The position numbers and the translations under genes are program-made. DNA of 64,000 nt from Streptomyces lomondensis. Lineage in GTDB: Bacteria > Actinomycetota > Actinomycetes > Streptomycetales > Streptomycetaceae. How positions within the stretch are numbered: position 1 is the stretch's first letter; every line of letters starts with the position of its first letter. The DNA lies in the NCBI RefSeq assembly GCF_014651035.1, contig NZ_BMWC01000016.1:79948-143947 (forward strand), given 5' to 3'. Of this stretch, positions 46,488 through 55,641 are shown in pieces. Below the pieces are notes generated by a model. It ran no database searches. It worked only from the letters and a program-made list of their open reading frames with translations, and was not told where the DNA came from.

Positions 46488-46703
46488 AATACAGCCCAGT
46501 ACCTCACCGCACGCCTGGCTGGCTCCCAGCACGTCGCGCTACCGGTCAGGGCGAGCATCGGCGTCCAGCAGCAGGTCGAGCGCGATCTGGACGATCTCCG
46601 GCCAGAGCTTGTTCAGGGCGGTGTGGTGCAGGGGGAGGTTGCGCAGGCCGGTGGCACGCGCGGCCCTGATGCGATCCTGGCGACGGCGTGGGAGTCCGCG
46701 CTG
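46488..46703 (-). pseudogene. IS1380-family transposase, C-terminal fragment
   Basis: The minus strand reads DRIRAARATGLRNLPLHHTA and LNKLWPEIVQIALDLL. One frame further on it reads PMLALTGSATCWEPARRAVR, the end of IS1380 transposases. A one-base shift separates the parts, and nothing upstream of the block remains. Confidence 0.62.
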
Positions 46704-46749
46704 TGAGGGGTACCAGCAGGGCCGCAACGGCATCCGCACAGGTGACAGC

Positions 46750-46776
46750 GTGCCCGGCACACGCGGTGCCGGGCAC
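46750..46776 (+). promoter_or_regulatory. 11-bp perfect hairpin upstream of the synthase gene
   Basis: GTGCCCGGCAC-ACGCG-GTGCCGGGCAC, 162 nt before the start at 46938. It has no T-tract. It could be a terminator for the decayed genes upstream or part of a leader; nothing else distinguishes the two. Confidence 0.5.
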
Positions 46777-46937
46777 CGGACCTGCCGTGCGGGAAGGCGG
46801 GCCAGCTTGCGGAATCGACCTCGGCAGGCACCGCCTGCGCCGTGGCAGCCCAGAGCAACCCTCCCCTGGCCCCGCCCGTCGCGACGGGCTGCCGGATTGC
46901 CCCTGTGTGCTAAACAGGAAGCAACCAAAGGGGCATT

Positions 46938-48119
46938 TTGCAGCAGCTCAAGCTCGGAATCATGTCGCAGACCCGCAAGGAAAACGAGCATCGTCTGCCC
47001 GTTCACCCCGCTCATTTCGACCGCATCGACGCCGGACTCCGCAAGCGCATCTATCTCCAGGAAAACTACGGCGAGCATTTCGGCGTCCCGGACAGCCGGC
47101 TCGCGCCGCTCGTCGCGGGCTTCCGCACGCGCGAGGAACTCATCGCCGACTGCGATGTCATCCTGCTGGCCAAACCACTCCACGAAGACCTGGCGGAACT
47201 GCGCGAGGGTCAGGTCCTGTGGGGCTGGCCGCACTGCGTCCAGGACGAGAGGCTCACCCAGACCGCCATCGACCGGCAGCTGACCCTGATCGCCTTCGAA
47301 GCGATGAACCACTGGTCCCGCAGCGGCGCCTTCAACCTGCACGTCTTCCACAAGAACAACGAGCTGGCCGGGTACTCCTCGGTCCTGCACGCCATGCAAC
47401 TGACTGGCGTGACAGGCGACTACGGGCGGCGGCAGCGCGCCGTCGTCATCGGCTTCGGCGCGACCGCCCGCGGCGCAGTGACCGCGCTCAGCGCCCTGGG
47501 CGTGCACGACGTCGACGTGCTCACCGCGCGTGGCGTCACTGCCGTCAGCTCCCCCATCCACTCCGCGCGGATCGTCCACTTCGACCACGACAAAGCCGAT
47601 ACCCTCGACCCGCGACGCAGTGTCGCCCTCACCGAGGACGGCCCGCTGCCGCTGGCCGAGTTCCTCGCCGGGCACGACATCATCGTCAACTGCGTGCTGC
47701 AGGACACCGACGCGCCGCTGATGTTCCTGATAGACGAGGACCTGCCCAAGCTGGCCCCCGGCACCCTGGTCATCGACGTCTCCTGCGACGAGGGCATGGG
47801 CTTCGACTGGGCCCGGCCCACCACCTTCACCGACCCGATGTTCACCGTCGGCGACCACGTCAGGTACTACGCGGTGGACCACAGCCCCTCCTACCTGTGG
47901 AACTCCGCGACCTGGGAGAACAGCGAGGCCCTCCTGCCGTATCTGGACGTCGTGCTCCAGGGCCCCGACGGCTGGGACGCCGACGACACGATCCGGCACG
48001 CCATCGAGATCCGCCGTGGCGTCGTCCAGAACCCCAAGGTGCTCGCCTTCCAGCACCGCACCGCAAAGTACCCGCACGCCCACGAGGAGACCCAGACCCG
48101 AGCGGCGTCGCGGCCGTAG
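46938..48119 (+). CDS. N5-(carboxyethyl)ornithine synthase / alanine dehydrogenase-like enzyme
   Basis: A 393-residue NAD(P)-dependent enzyme of the AlaDH/PNT superfamily, closest in layout to N5-(carboxyethyl)ornithine synthase. The N-terminus (LGIMSQTRKENEHRLPVHPA, EELIADCDVILLAKPL, REGQVLWGWPHCVQD) is the substrate domain. RAVVIGFGATARGAVTALSA is the nucleotide-binding loop. The TTG at 46938 with AAGGGG is needed to include the first conserved strand; ATG 46962 would cut it. An isolated gene in a mobile region; the exact product is uncertain. Confidence 0.65.
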   Translation: MQQLKLGIMSQTRKENEHRLPVHPAHFDRIDAGLRKRIYLQENYGEHFGVPDSRLAPLVAGFRTREELIADCDVILLAKPLHEDLAELREGQVLWGWPHCVQDERLTQTAIDRQLTLIAFEAMNHWSRSGAFNLHVFHKNNELAGYSSVLHAMQLTGVTGDYGRRQRAVVIGFGATARGAVTALSALGVHDVDVLTARGVTAVSSPIHSARIVHFDHDKADTLDPRRSVALTEDGPLPLAEFLAGHDIIVNCVLQDTDAPLMFLIDEDLPKLAPGTLVIDVSCDEGMGFDWARPTTFTDPMFTVGDHVRYYAVDHSPSYLWNSATWENSEALLPYLDVVLQGPDGWDADDTIRHAIEIRRGVVQNPKVLAFQHRTAKYPHAHEETQTRAASRP

Positions 48120-48264
48120 CGGCAGGGCATCCGGCGTTCAGCCGCTCGTCCGTAGAGCTCCGAGACACTCGGCGATCTTGTCCCGCTCGTCCGACGGGAA
48201 GAGCGGTCCCGGATGGGTCGTCACTCTTTCCGCGCTTACGACCCCGTCAGGGGCGCGCTGGGTC

Positions 48265-48519
48265 TCAGCTCGGCACAGGGTCGTGCGCTGCGCGGCTCGG
48301 GTGCGGCCGGGTGGCTCCGAGCGCTTCTTCCTGCGGGAGAACCAGGAGCGTGGCGAGTTCCTCGAGTTCTTCCCGCGTTGGGTGAATGGGGCCTTCGGCC
48401 CCGTCTTTGAGGAAGGCTTTGATGCGAGGGGTGCGAATGCCCGTAGCGTGGGCCACGGCTTCGGCGCTCATGTGGCGCCGGTTCATCGCGTCTTCCAGCA
48501 GGTGGGCCAGATCGTGCAT
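48265..48519 (-). CDS. Small XRE-type HTH protein
   Basis: An 84-residue protein with a helix-turn-helix (HMSAEAVAHATGIRTPRIKA, EELEELATLLVLPQEEAL) like that of Xre regulators with an acidic second half. It starts with ATG and an AGGAGAC sequence. No partner gene is obvious: the 28-codon frame downstream (48138-48224) is too short to call. Confidence 0.65.
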   Translation of the reverse strand: MHDLAHLLEDAMNRRHMSAEAVAHATGIRTPRIKAFLKDGAEGPIHPTREELEELATLLVLPQEEALGATRPHPSRAAHDPVPS

Positions 48520-48669
48520 GGCTGAGTCTCCTTGGCCGAGGATTGCGTCAGGATCAGTGCTGGGAATGCCTTGTACGTGGGCCTGCCGGACAAGGGGTCA
48601 GGCGCCCAATCCCGCATAGCCGCGCTGGTCGCCCGTTGATCCACATCCATGGCGGGTAGACGGGTCGGC

Positions 48670-49431
48670 ATGGCTGAAGTAGCACAGGCTGGATTGTGGG
48701 GGCTCGTGGCGGGCTCGGCTCTGTTGCTCGGTGCCGCGCTGGGTTACGGGCTGCGGGTCCCGCAGATGGTGATCGCGACCGTGATGGCCTTCGGTGCCGG
48801 TGTGCTGATCTCAGCGGTCTCCTTCGAGCTGGTCGGGGAGGCGTACGAGCAGGCAGGACTCGCTCCCGCGGCCGTCGGCACGCTTGTTGGCGCGCTGGCC
48901 TACACCGGGGGCAACGTGTGGCTGGCCCGCCGGGGCGCCCGGCACCGCAAGCGCTCCGGTCACGGGCGAGCGGAGGGGCAGCCGTCGGAGGCCGAGCAGG
49001 GCGGTTCCGGGATGGCGCTTGCGCTGGGCGCGCTGCTGGACGGGGTGCCGGAGTCCGCGGTGATCGGGGTGAGCATGCTGGATGGTGGCGCGGTGAGTCT
49101 GGTGACCGTGGCGGCGGTGTTCATCAGCAACGTGCCCGAGGGACTGTCCAGTTCGGCGGGCATGAAGAAGGCCGGCCGCGGCCGGGGCTACGTCTTCGGT
49201 GTCTGGGGGGCGATCGCCGCGGCCAGCACGGTGTCGGCGGTCCTCGGTTACACGGTGGTCGGTTCTTTCTCCCCCGCCGTGATCGCCGCGGTGACGGCGG
49301 TGGCGGCCGGGGCGATCCTCGCGATGATCGCCGACACGATGATCCCTGAGGCGTTCGAGGACGCCCACCTGGCCATCGGGCTGATCACCGTGAGCGGCTT
49401 CCTGGTCTCCTTCGCGCTCTCCCACACCTGA
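48670..49431 (+). CDS. ZIP-family metal transporter
   Basis: A 253-residue membrane protein with about eight hydrophobic segments. It has the ZIP motifs FGAGVLISAVSFELVGEA and, in the fourth helix, LGALLDGVPESAVIG, with the His of many ZIPs replaced by Asp. The fifth helix is AAVFISNVPEGLSSSAGMKK, with NVPEG intact. A His/Arg-rich cytosolic loop (ARRGARHRKRSGHGRAEG) separates helices 3 and 4. Start at ATG 48670; 48649 is possible. Metal not predictable. Confidence 0.85.
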   Translation: MAEVAQAGLWGLVAGSALLLGAALGYGLRVPQMVIATVMAFGAGVLISAVSFELVGEAYEQAGLAPAAVGTLVGALAYTGGNVWLARRGARHRKRSGHGRAEGQPSEAEQGGSGMALALGALLDGVPESAVIGVSMLDGGAVSLVTVAAVFISNVPEGLSSSAGMKKAGRGRGYVFGVWGAIAAASTVSAVLGYTVVGSFSPAVIAAVTAVAAGAILAMIADTMIPEAFEDAHLAIGLITVSGFLVSFALSHT

Positions 49432-49925
49432 CGGCGGAATGGGGAGCGAGTGGGGCGTGGGCCGTGGCGGTGTCATGTGTGGCAGGTGGCGGACGAGTCC
49501 CGTCCGAGGTCCTGGCCACCCGCCTCTGCCCGCGGAGTCCCGGAAGGGATCTGCCATGACAACGCCGGGGTTCCAGGTGTCGGGGGGCGTTGTGCGCACG
49601 ACCTGGCGGGAAGGCGGTAACGGCGCCGCGCGCTGCCGCAGCCTGCGCGGTGAACCGCTGTTGAGGCTGGTCAGGAATTCGATTGCCCCTTGTCGATTGC
49701 CGTGATGGTGCGCACTGAACTGTTGCCATCTTGAAGTCGCAGGTAAAAGGGCTGGTGTGACCGGCTCGCGGGGTGCTCGCGCTGGTCATGGGCGGCAGGC
49801 TGCTGCGTAGATCATCTGTCAGCTCGAGTTTCAACCTCCGTGGCATTGGCACGGCTGGTCGATGGTGGGTTTGCTGGGGATGCGATCATGATCGAGTCGT
49901 GTTCATTCGCCCGTGAGGTGATTTT
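49432..49925. other. Intergenic stretch, no convincing gene
   Basis: The 49-codon frame at 49557-49705 has an acceptable ribosome-binding site (AAGGGA) but no homology that I recognise. The rest is open on no strand for more than short distances. AT-richer around 49680-49750, possibly a promoter region for the next gene. Confidence 0.45.
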
Positions 49926-50816
49926 TTGAGGAAGGTGGCGCTGCGTTCCCACGCACTGTTGCCTCGGCAGTACGACCACCAGAAGGTCCTGGCGACCACA
50001 GTGGACGCCTGGGGCCGGGCTCTCTGGTTGATCTGCCCCAATGCGGAACTCCAACCAAGTTCGTTTGGCAGGGCCTACCCCCAGCCACGCACCCGGCCCT
50101 ACGACGCGCTCCTCGTCATCAATAGCGGCGGCACGGTCCGGGAACAGCTCCTGCGTGGTGTGAGCTTGCGGGTGACCCGGTTGGATGCGTTGCCCAATGG
50201 CCGGTTGGTCCTGGAAGGCTCCGGTGACGCGAGGGAGCACAATGCTCAGATCTACGGGCCTGACGGCCGACGCCGCCGAAGCTTCGCCATGGGGCGTGCG
50301 GTCGAGTACCTGATGGCGGACCGGCGGCACCATGTATGGAGTGCCTACTTCGACGAAGGCGTCTACATCGACCCGATCAGCGCCGCCGGCCTGGTGCGCT
50401 GGGACAGCGGCGGCAACCAGCAGTGGGGGTACACGCCTCCGGAGGGCATCGAGTACATCGATACGGTCTATGCCTTCAATGTTGACGACGGTGTCGCGTG
50501 GGCCAGCTACTACCCGACTTTCCCGCTGCTTGAGGCCCGGACCGACGGTCAGATCCGACTACGGAGGACTCCCGTGGTCGCTCCTGCGGGCATGGCTGTG
50601 CACGAAAAGCAGATCGTCATGCTCGGCGGCAACCGGCAACCAGACCGCCTGCATCGTTGCCGCATGACAGAGCATGAGGCCCTACTGATAGAGGAAGCCT
50701 GCCTCACCCTCCCCAACGGTGCACCGCTCAAGCGGTACGCACGCCCTATCGGACGAGGCCGGCACTTGTACCTGCGTGGCACATCGCTCAGGCAGTGGTA
50801 CGTGATGGGTATCTAG
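49926..50816 (+). CDS. Hypothetical protein, beta-propeller-like
   Basis: A 296-residue protein rich in short strands with repeated W/G-containing turns (MADRRHHVWSAYFDEGVYID, LVRWDSGGNQQWGYTPPEGI, DTVYAFNVDDGVAWASYYPT), the look of a beta-propeller. No catalytic motif or signal peptide. The start is TTG 49926 or GTG 49935. G+C at third positions is lower than in the core genes, suggesting transfer. Confidence 0.65.
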   Translation: MRKVALRSHALLPRQYDHQKVLATTVDAWGRALWLICPNAELQPSSFGRAYPQPRTRPYDALLVINSGGTVREQLLRGVSLRVTRLDALPNGRLVLEGSGDAREHNAQIYGPDGRRRRSFAMGRAVEYLMADRRHHVWSAYFDEGVYIDPISAAGLVRWDSGGNQQWGYTPPEGIEYIDTVYAFNVDDGVAWASYYPTFPLLEARTDGQIRLRRTPVVAPAGMAVHEKQIVMLGGNRQPDRLHRCRMTEHEALLIEEACLTLPNGAPLKRYARPIGRGRHLYLRGTSLRQWYVMGI

Positions 50817-50898
50817 GCTGCTCCAAGTGCTCTTGGGTTTCGAACACTGGCACGATGTGGCAGCGCGCCTTTGTGTTCCCCAAGCCGTGGACCAGTGC

Positions 50899-51612
50899 TC
50901 AGCGGCTGACTTCGAGGTTCGTCAGAACGAGCAGGGCGCGCAGGAGTTGGGTGGCGTGGGCGGGGGCGGTGCGGAGCTTGGTGAGGATCCGCCAGTTCTT
51001 GAGGTGGGCGAAGCCGTGCTCGACGGGCCAGGATGTGGTCGTGGCGGGCGGCGGTGTTGTCGTGGGTGCGGCCGGGCCGAGCGGCGGATATCCAAACCAG
51101 GCGGCCCCTCTCGTCGGTGAGGGCGAGGAAGTGCAGCCGGTGTGGCGGTGCTTGCCGGAGTAGTTCTTGCGGTCGGCTCTCCCGGTGCGGCGCTGGGTAT
51201 GGACAAGGGTGCCGTCAATCAGGACGACCTCCCCGCCCTGACGGCTGATCTTCCTCAACGTGCGGTCCAGGCGAGGGGCCTGCACGGCGAGCAGGACGAT
51301 CCCCGCGTCGCGCCAGCGACGGACGGTGGACTCGGAGATGTAGTTGCCGCCGGCCATGTCGGCCAGGCGCTGGTCGTGGCGCAGTACGGCCAGGACGATC
51401 ACCGCAATCTTCCCCGGCGGCAGGATCCGCCACCTGGACCGGATCGCCTTCAGATGGCGCCGTAGCAGGTCGGCGAGGTGGTTGACGGTGCGCGTGGACA
51501 GCGACAGACGGCACTGATAGACAAGCGGGCAGGTGTCCTCGGTGTGCTCTTTGGTTTTGGTCACACATTTCCAACAGCCGCCGGAGGCACTCTGGTTACG
51601 CCTGCTCAGCAC
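50899..51612 (-). pseudogene. IS5-like (DDE_4/HARBI1-type) transposase with frameshift and deletion
   Basis: The N-terminal half is well preserved (TRTVNHLADLLRRHLKAIRS, LPPGKIAVIVLAVLRHDQRL, GGEVVLIDGTLVHTQRRTGR). After NYSGKHRH the frame shifts by one base. The expected HFLALTDERGRLVWISAARP is found in the neighbouring frame. A stretch between the HDHILA region and PVEHGFAHLKNWRILTKL is deleted. The overall frame is restored, so the open frame survives, but the catalytic core does not. Confidence 0.82.
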
Positions 51613-51637
51613 CGCCCACGGGCAATGGCTTCCGTGG

Positions 51638-52090
51638 TCACAGCCGGGTGGTGAACCGGCCGTCGGGCTGTTTCCGTAGCCGGCCGCGGTCGACCAGTCT
51701 GACCAGTTTCCCGCGCAGCGGCTCCAGCTTGCTCCTCACGCTGACGTCCACCCCCAGCACCTCGCCGACCTGCCGGGCCATGACTGGACCGGCGGCCTGC
51801 CGCACGACGGAGAGAATGCGCTGGTAGTCCGGCGGAAGCATGGTCTCCTCCACGTCCGGCGCGCGGTACGGGATCATCATCACCGGCCGGCCACCCACCT
51901 TCCCAGGCGTCGGCGCGAACGCGGCCCGCTCCTCGGCGAGCTGCTCGCTCATCCGCTCCAGGGCCTTCTCAGCAACGGCGAGTTCGTCGCGCTCGGCCCG
52001 GACCTCCGCCAGCTGCTTGGCCAGCTGTTCTTCGAGTTCGTCTAGTTCCGCACGTCGCGCGGTGATCCGTTCCAGCAACTCGGGATCCAT
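51638..52090 (-). CDS. Coiled-coil plus winged-helix protein of unknown function
   Basis: A 150-residue protein: residues 1-60 form a strong coiled coil (ARRAELDELEEQLAKQLAEV, LERMSEQLAEERAAF). A winged-helix-like C-terminus follows (PPDYQRILSVVRQAAGPVMA, VSVRSKLEPLRGKLVRLVDR, DGRFTTRL). The ATG at 52090 begins the coiled coil. It lies 25 nt downstream of nothing else on its strand but directly beside the IS remnant, and may be a transposon-associated accessory gene. Confidence 0.65.
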   Translation of the reverse strand: MDPELLERITARRAELDELEEQLAKQLAEVRAERDELAVAEKALERMSEQLAEERAAFAPTPGKVGGRPVMMIPYRAPDVEETMLPPDYQRILSVVRQAAGPVMARQVGEVLGVDVSVRSKLEPLRGKLVRLVDRGRLRKQPDGRFTTRL

Positions 52091-52299
52091 ACACCGGATC
52101 GTAGAAGGCCGCTCACCCGCCGCGAGCGGAAAACCGGCAAGCCGCCCCGTGACGGACGATCTACGGCGCAGACTGCCGCCCACGACCAGCACGAGCACCC
52201 CGGAACACGGTCACACCAGCCCTGCTGACCTGAGGTTTTCAGGTTGGCGGAGGCTCACTGGGGCGCATCTGTCGTCCCTGGTGTGGCACTTGCTGTGCC

Positions 52300-53384
52300 A
52301 TGGAGTGGACGGGTTGGGCGACAGGGGCGGTTCGGCGTGATGGCGGGGCTGCTGTGCGGGCGGTTCGGCGGGCGTGGCGGGAGCCTGGCCGTGAACGCGA
52401 TCTGATGGTGCAGGCCGGCAAGGCGGCGCTGGCCGCCTGTCTGGCGTGGGCGGTGGCGGGGTGGTGGTTGCAGGCTCCGATGGCGTTCGTCGCTCCGTGG
52501 GTGGCCGTCGTGCTGGTGGAGTCGACGGTGTACCGGTCGCTCGCGCACGGTCTGCAGCAGCTGGCAGCGATCGCAGTGGGCACGGTGGTGGCGACGGGCG
52601 TCGCGTTGCTGCTAGAGAGCACGATGGTCACGATGGCTGTGGTGCTTCCGGCGGTGCTGCTGCTGGCGCAGTGGCAGCGCCTGGGCAGCCAGGGCATCTA
52701 CGCCGCCACCGGCGCGCTGTTCGTCCTGACCGACGGGCAGGTCTCCCTGGCCACGTCGGGCGCGCGCATCGCGGAGACGGTCTTCGGCGCGGTGGTCGGC
52801 ATCACGGTCAACGCGTTGATCCGGCCCCCGGTGTATCTGCGCGACACCCGCGCTGCACTCCAGGACGCCGCCCGCGAGGCGCAGGAGATCCTGGATGCGG
52901 TGGCCGAGGGACTGGCCGGCGGTGAGTGGGACACTCACACGGGTGGGGACTGGCATGGGCGCGCGCTGCGTCTGGGACGCCTGGTCGACCAGGCCCGTTC
53001 CGCAATCGGCTGGAGCCGCGAGAGCATGCGGGGCAATCTCCGCGGGCGCGGTACGGGTGCACTCTCGCCGCCGGGCCAGGCGTACGACGATGCACTGGCC
53101 GTACTGGACCATGTCGCCCTCGGATCACCGGCCCCTACGCCGACTTCCTGCGCCACACCGCACGCGCGATCGGTCTCTACGGCCAGACCCGGTTCGCAGG
53201 AACCGGCACTGAGCAGCCCGCCGACGGGGCCCTGCGCGAGGCTGTCGAAGAGCTCAACCGAAGCCTCGACGAACTCCACAGGCGGCTGCCCGGCGCCGTG
53301 CAGGACGATCCCGATGCACTGGCGACACACGGCGCGCTGCTGGCCCAAGCCCGCCGTCTGGCCGACCAGCTCGTCCAGGACTGA
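52300..53384 (+). pseudogene. FUSC/aromatic-acid-exporter family protein, frameshifted
   Basis: A membrane protein with five to six hydrophobic segments (residues 38-145) including WVAVVLVESTVYRSLAHGLQ and GAVVGITVNALIRPPVYL, the FUSC/ArAE signature, then a cytosolic helical half. At about 53123 (VALG) one base appears missing: the expected ITGPYADFLRHTARAIGLYG and VEELNRSLDELHRRLPGAV continue in the next frame to 53384. Without correction the frame runs to 53394 with an unrelated tail. Sequencing error or recent inactivation. Confidence 0.75.
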
Positions 53385-53419
53385 CGCCTGCTAGGGCGGT
53401 ACCGGCAGTGGCGTCGCCT

Positions 53420-53443
53420 CACCGCCGTCGGCCGACGGCGGTG
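53420..53443. terminator. Bidirectional terminator between FUSC and corA
   Basis: A perfect 24-bp palindrome (CACCGCCGTCGG and its complement, no spacer) between the ends of two convergent genes. Confidence 0.8.
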
Positions 53444-53451
53444 CCCGGCGT

Positions 53452-54441
53452 TCACAGCCAGCCGTTGCGGCGGAAGGTCCGGTGCAGCAGGGCGGCGGCG
53501 CCAGTCATCACGGTGATGGCGAGCGGGTATCCGTACGCCCAGCTCAGTTCCGGCATGTGGGCGAAGTTCATGCCGTAGATCCCGGCGACGAGGGTCGGGG
53601 TGGCCAGGATGGCGGCCCAGGCGGAGATGCGGCGCATGTCGTCGTTCTGCCAGGTCCCCACCCGCGCGAGGTGGGCGTCGAGGGCGGAGTTGAGCAGCTC
53701 GTCCAGGGAGCGCACCTCGGTGTCGGTGCGGTGCATGTGGTCGGCGACGTCCCGGAAATACGGCAGCATCTCCTCCGGCCACCCGGCATGGGGGCCGGCG
53801 AACTCCTGCACCACCGGGACCAAGGGCTGGACGGCGTCGCGGAATTCCAGCACCTCACGTTTGAGGGAGTAGATCTCCTCGGTCAAATCGTCGCGGTCCG
53901 ACGAGAACACGCGCCGCTCCAGCGCGGTCAGGTCGCTACGGACCCGGACGGCGGCCTCGGTGTAGGAGTCGACCACCGTGTCCAGGACTGCGTGCAGCAC
54001 GGCGACGGGCCCGAACCGCAGCATCTGCGGGTCCTCACCGAGCCGCCGGGCCACCTCGCCGGTGGGGTCGGCCGAGCCATGACGAACGGTCAGGGCGAAA
54101 CGCCGGCCGGTGAAGACCATCATCTCACCGGTCTCCACCTCGCAGCCGTCCTTGACGTACCACAGCGTCTTCAGCGCCACCGCCAGCACGTCCCCGTACC
54201 GCTCCCGCTTGGGCCGCTGATGCGCCTCGTCGGCGTCCTCGACCGCCAGCGGATGCAGCCCCAGAGGGCCCGCGAGTTCTTCCAGATCGCCTGAACCGGG
54301 GGCGTCCAGATGCACCCAGCAGAACTCGCGTTCCCCCACCCGCTTCAGACTGTCCAGCACCGCCGCACGGCCACCGTCGGCCTGTCGACAGTCCACCTGC
54401 TCCGGCTCGCCCGCTGACTCACGGTAGATGACACACCTCAT
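53452..54441 (-). CDS. CorA-type magnesium/cobalt channel, second copy
   Basis: A 329-residue CorA family protein: HPLAVEDADEAHQRPKRERY in the cytosolic domain, a stalk helix (YFRDVADHMHRTDTEVRSLD), two C-terminal helices and the YGMNFAHMPELSW pore loop. It lacks the long disordered N-terminus of the copy at 33.7 kb. The start at 54441 (MRCVIYRES) is conventional; the open frame extends 33 codons upstream. Confidence 0.9.
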   Translation of the reverse strand: MRCVIYRESAGEPEQVDCRQADGGRAAVLDSLKRVGEREFCWVHLDAPGSGDLEELAGPLGLHPLAVEDADEAHQRPKRERYGDVLAVALKTLWYVKDGCEVETGEMMVFTGRRFALTVRHGSADPTGEVARRLGEDPQMLRFGPVAVLHAVLDTVVDSYTEAAVRVRSDLTALERRVFSSDRDDLTEEIYSLKREVLEFRDAVQPLVPVVQEFAGPHAGWPEEMLPYFRDVADHMHRTDTEVRSLDELLNSALDAHLARVGTWQNDDMRRISAWAAILATPTLVAGIYGMNFAHMPELSWAYGYPLAITVMTGAAALLHRTFRRNGWL

Positions 54442-54608
54442 TGTTCCCGCGTGCACCGTCGCAGCGAATGCATGCCTGCCGTCAAGCGAGGGGCAGCCGC
54501 CGGACATACCGTTCACACGCAACGGCCACGCTTCCTTCACGCGACCGGGCTTTCCATCTGGCCGGCGGGGCTACCCGGCGGAAGAAGCCGTCGTCAAGAG
54601 GAGTTGTC

Positions 54609-54824
54609 GTGGTCTTCGCCGCCTTCCTGCTCCCCCCAGGGCTGCTGTGCCTGGTACTGGCGCTGGGACGCTATGAGGAGTGGCTGCTCAGGCAGTCTGC
54701 GCCCCGGCAGTCCGCACGCCATGCCAGGACCAAGCGCCACCTGTCCCTCGTCCCGCGCACGGGCTCCGAGGCGGAGCCGATCGGCAATGAGTCTGGGCGT
54801 CGGCGGGTCGCCGACGCGGCATAA
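54609..54824 (+). CDS. Small single-span membrane protein
   Basis: A 71-residue protein: one hydrophobic helix (VVFAAFLLPPGLLCLVLALG) and a basic cytosolic tail. GTG start with GAGGAG at 7 nt. Too short for family assignment; the same type of gene is common in Streptomyces stress regions. Confidence 0.5.
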   Translation: MVFAAFLLPPGLLCLVLALGRYEEWLLRQSAPRQSARHARTKRHLSLVPRTGSEAEPIGNESGRRRVADAA

Positions 54825-55033
54825 CCGGGCACTGCAGCTGCTGGGTGATGGCTGTCCAGGGCTTCGGTCGGCGGGCACAACCGTCCCGCAGACCCGCGGT
54901 CCACGTCCAACGTCAGGCACCGAAGTGAGACCACCCCGCAAAGGCGTTGCTTCCGCTGACGCGGGGCGAACCATGACCGGCTAGTGAGGCCTCTCTGTGG
55001 GCATACCGCCGCCGCTGCTGCCTTGCCGCTGGC

Positions 55034-55059
55034 GCTGGGCCTCTGTGCGAGGCCCCAGC
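55034..55059 (-). terminator. Hairpin terminating the minus-strand envelope genes
   Basis: A stem of ten pairs with one bulged G (GCTGGGCCTC / GAGGCCCCAGC), 5-nt loop, 12 nt beyond the stop of the gene at 55072. Confidence 0.65.
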
Positions 55060-55071
55060 ATCGCCTGCGCC

Positions 55072-55287
55072 TCACCCCGGCACTCGCCTCACGCAGCGCG
55101 TGGTCAAGGCGGTGTCGGGCATTGCCGAGTGGAGTTCGCCGATCCGCTCGTCTCCGGTGGGGTCAGTGTCCTGTCGGTGCGCACGGTCGTCGGCACTGTG
55201 GCGGAAGCTCACCCACCACCGGGCCAGCAACACTGCGGCGGTGACGGCCGCCGCGGCGAGGGCCGCCCATGAGCGGGGCGCGGTCAC
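55072..55287 (-). CDS. Small single-span membrane protein
   Basis: A 71-residue protein with one membrane helix (SWAALAAAAVTAAVLLARWW) and a charged tail. The GTG at 55287 follows GGGAGGA. It is the last gene of the DUF4235/DUF3618/holin-like series on this strand. Unknown function. Confidence 0.5.
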   Translation of the reverse strand: MTAPRSWAALAAAAVTAAVLLARWWVSFRHSADDRAHRQDTDPTGDERIGELHSAMPDTALTTRCVRRVPG

Positions 55288-55373
55288 GGATTCCTCCCAC
55301 CGGTTGGGGCCGGCTGTGCGGGCTGCTGCCAGCGGCACCCGGGGCGGGCGGGGCGCCGCTGGCAGAGGGTGTT

Positions 55374-55639
55374 TCAGCCGGGCCAGGTCCCGCTCAGGCG
55401 GCGGGTACCCGCGGCTCCCGCCCGGTCGACGGCGGCTTTGACCCCGGCGAAGATCGCGCCCTGCAGAGTTGCGGCGAGCAGAACCTCTTGCCAGGTGCGG
55501 TCCTCGTCGGTGGCGTCCGGGGCGTCCTCGTCATGGCCCAGCTTCTTCCACACCTGCTTGAACAGCCCGCCGGCCAGCACGCCGCTGAGTGCGCCGAGCG
55601 CCAGCCGACCGGCTTGTAGGCGACTTTCGATGCCGCCAC
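55374..55639 (-). pseudogene. DUF4235 membrane protein, one-base frameshift
   Basis: GTG 55639 with AGGAGG gives ASKVAYKPVG; the expected ALGALSGVLAGGLFKQVWKK follows one frame over, and GAIFAGVKAAVDRAGA completes the family pattern. One G appears missing near 55596. It is preceded by the DUF3618 gene (2-nt gap), the usual order for this pair. Confidence 0.7.
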
Positions 55640-55641
55640 AA

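Noticed and set aside
46777..46937. Riboswitch in the leader of the carboxyethylornithine-synthase-like gene
   Set aside because: Apart from the single hairpin upstream, no known riboswitch core could be folded by eye.
48138..48224. 28-codon minus-strand frame behind the XRE gene as a toxin or antitoxin partner
   Set aside because: Has a plausible GTG and GGAAAGA, but is too short and has no recognisable pattern.
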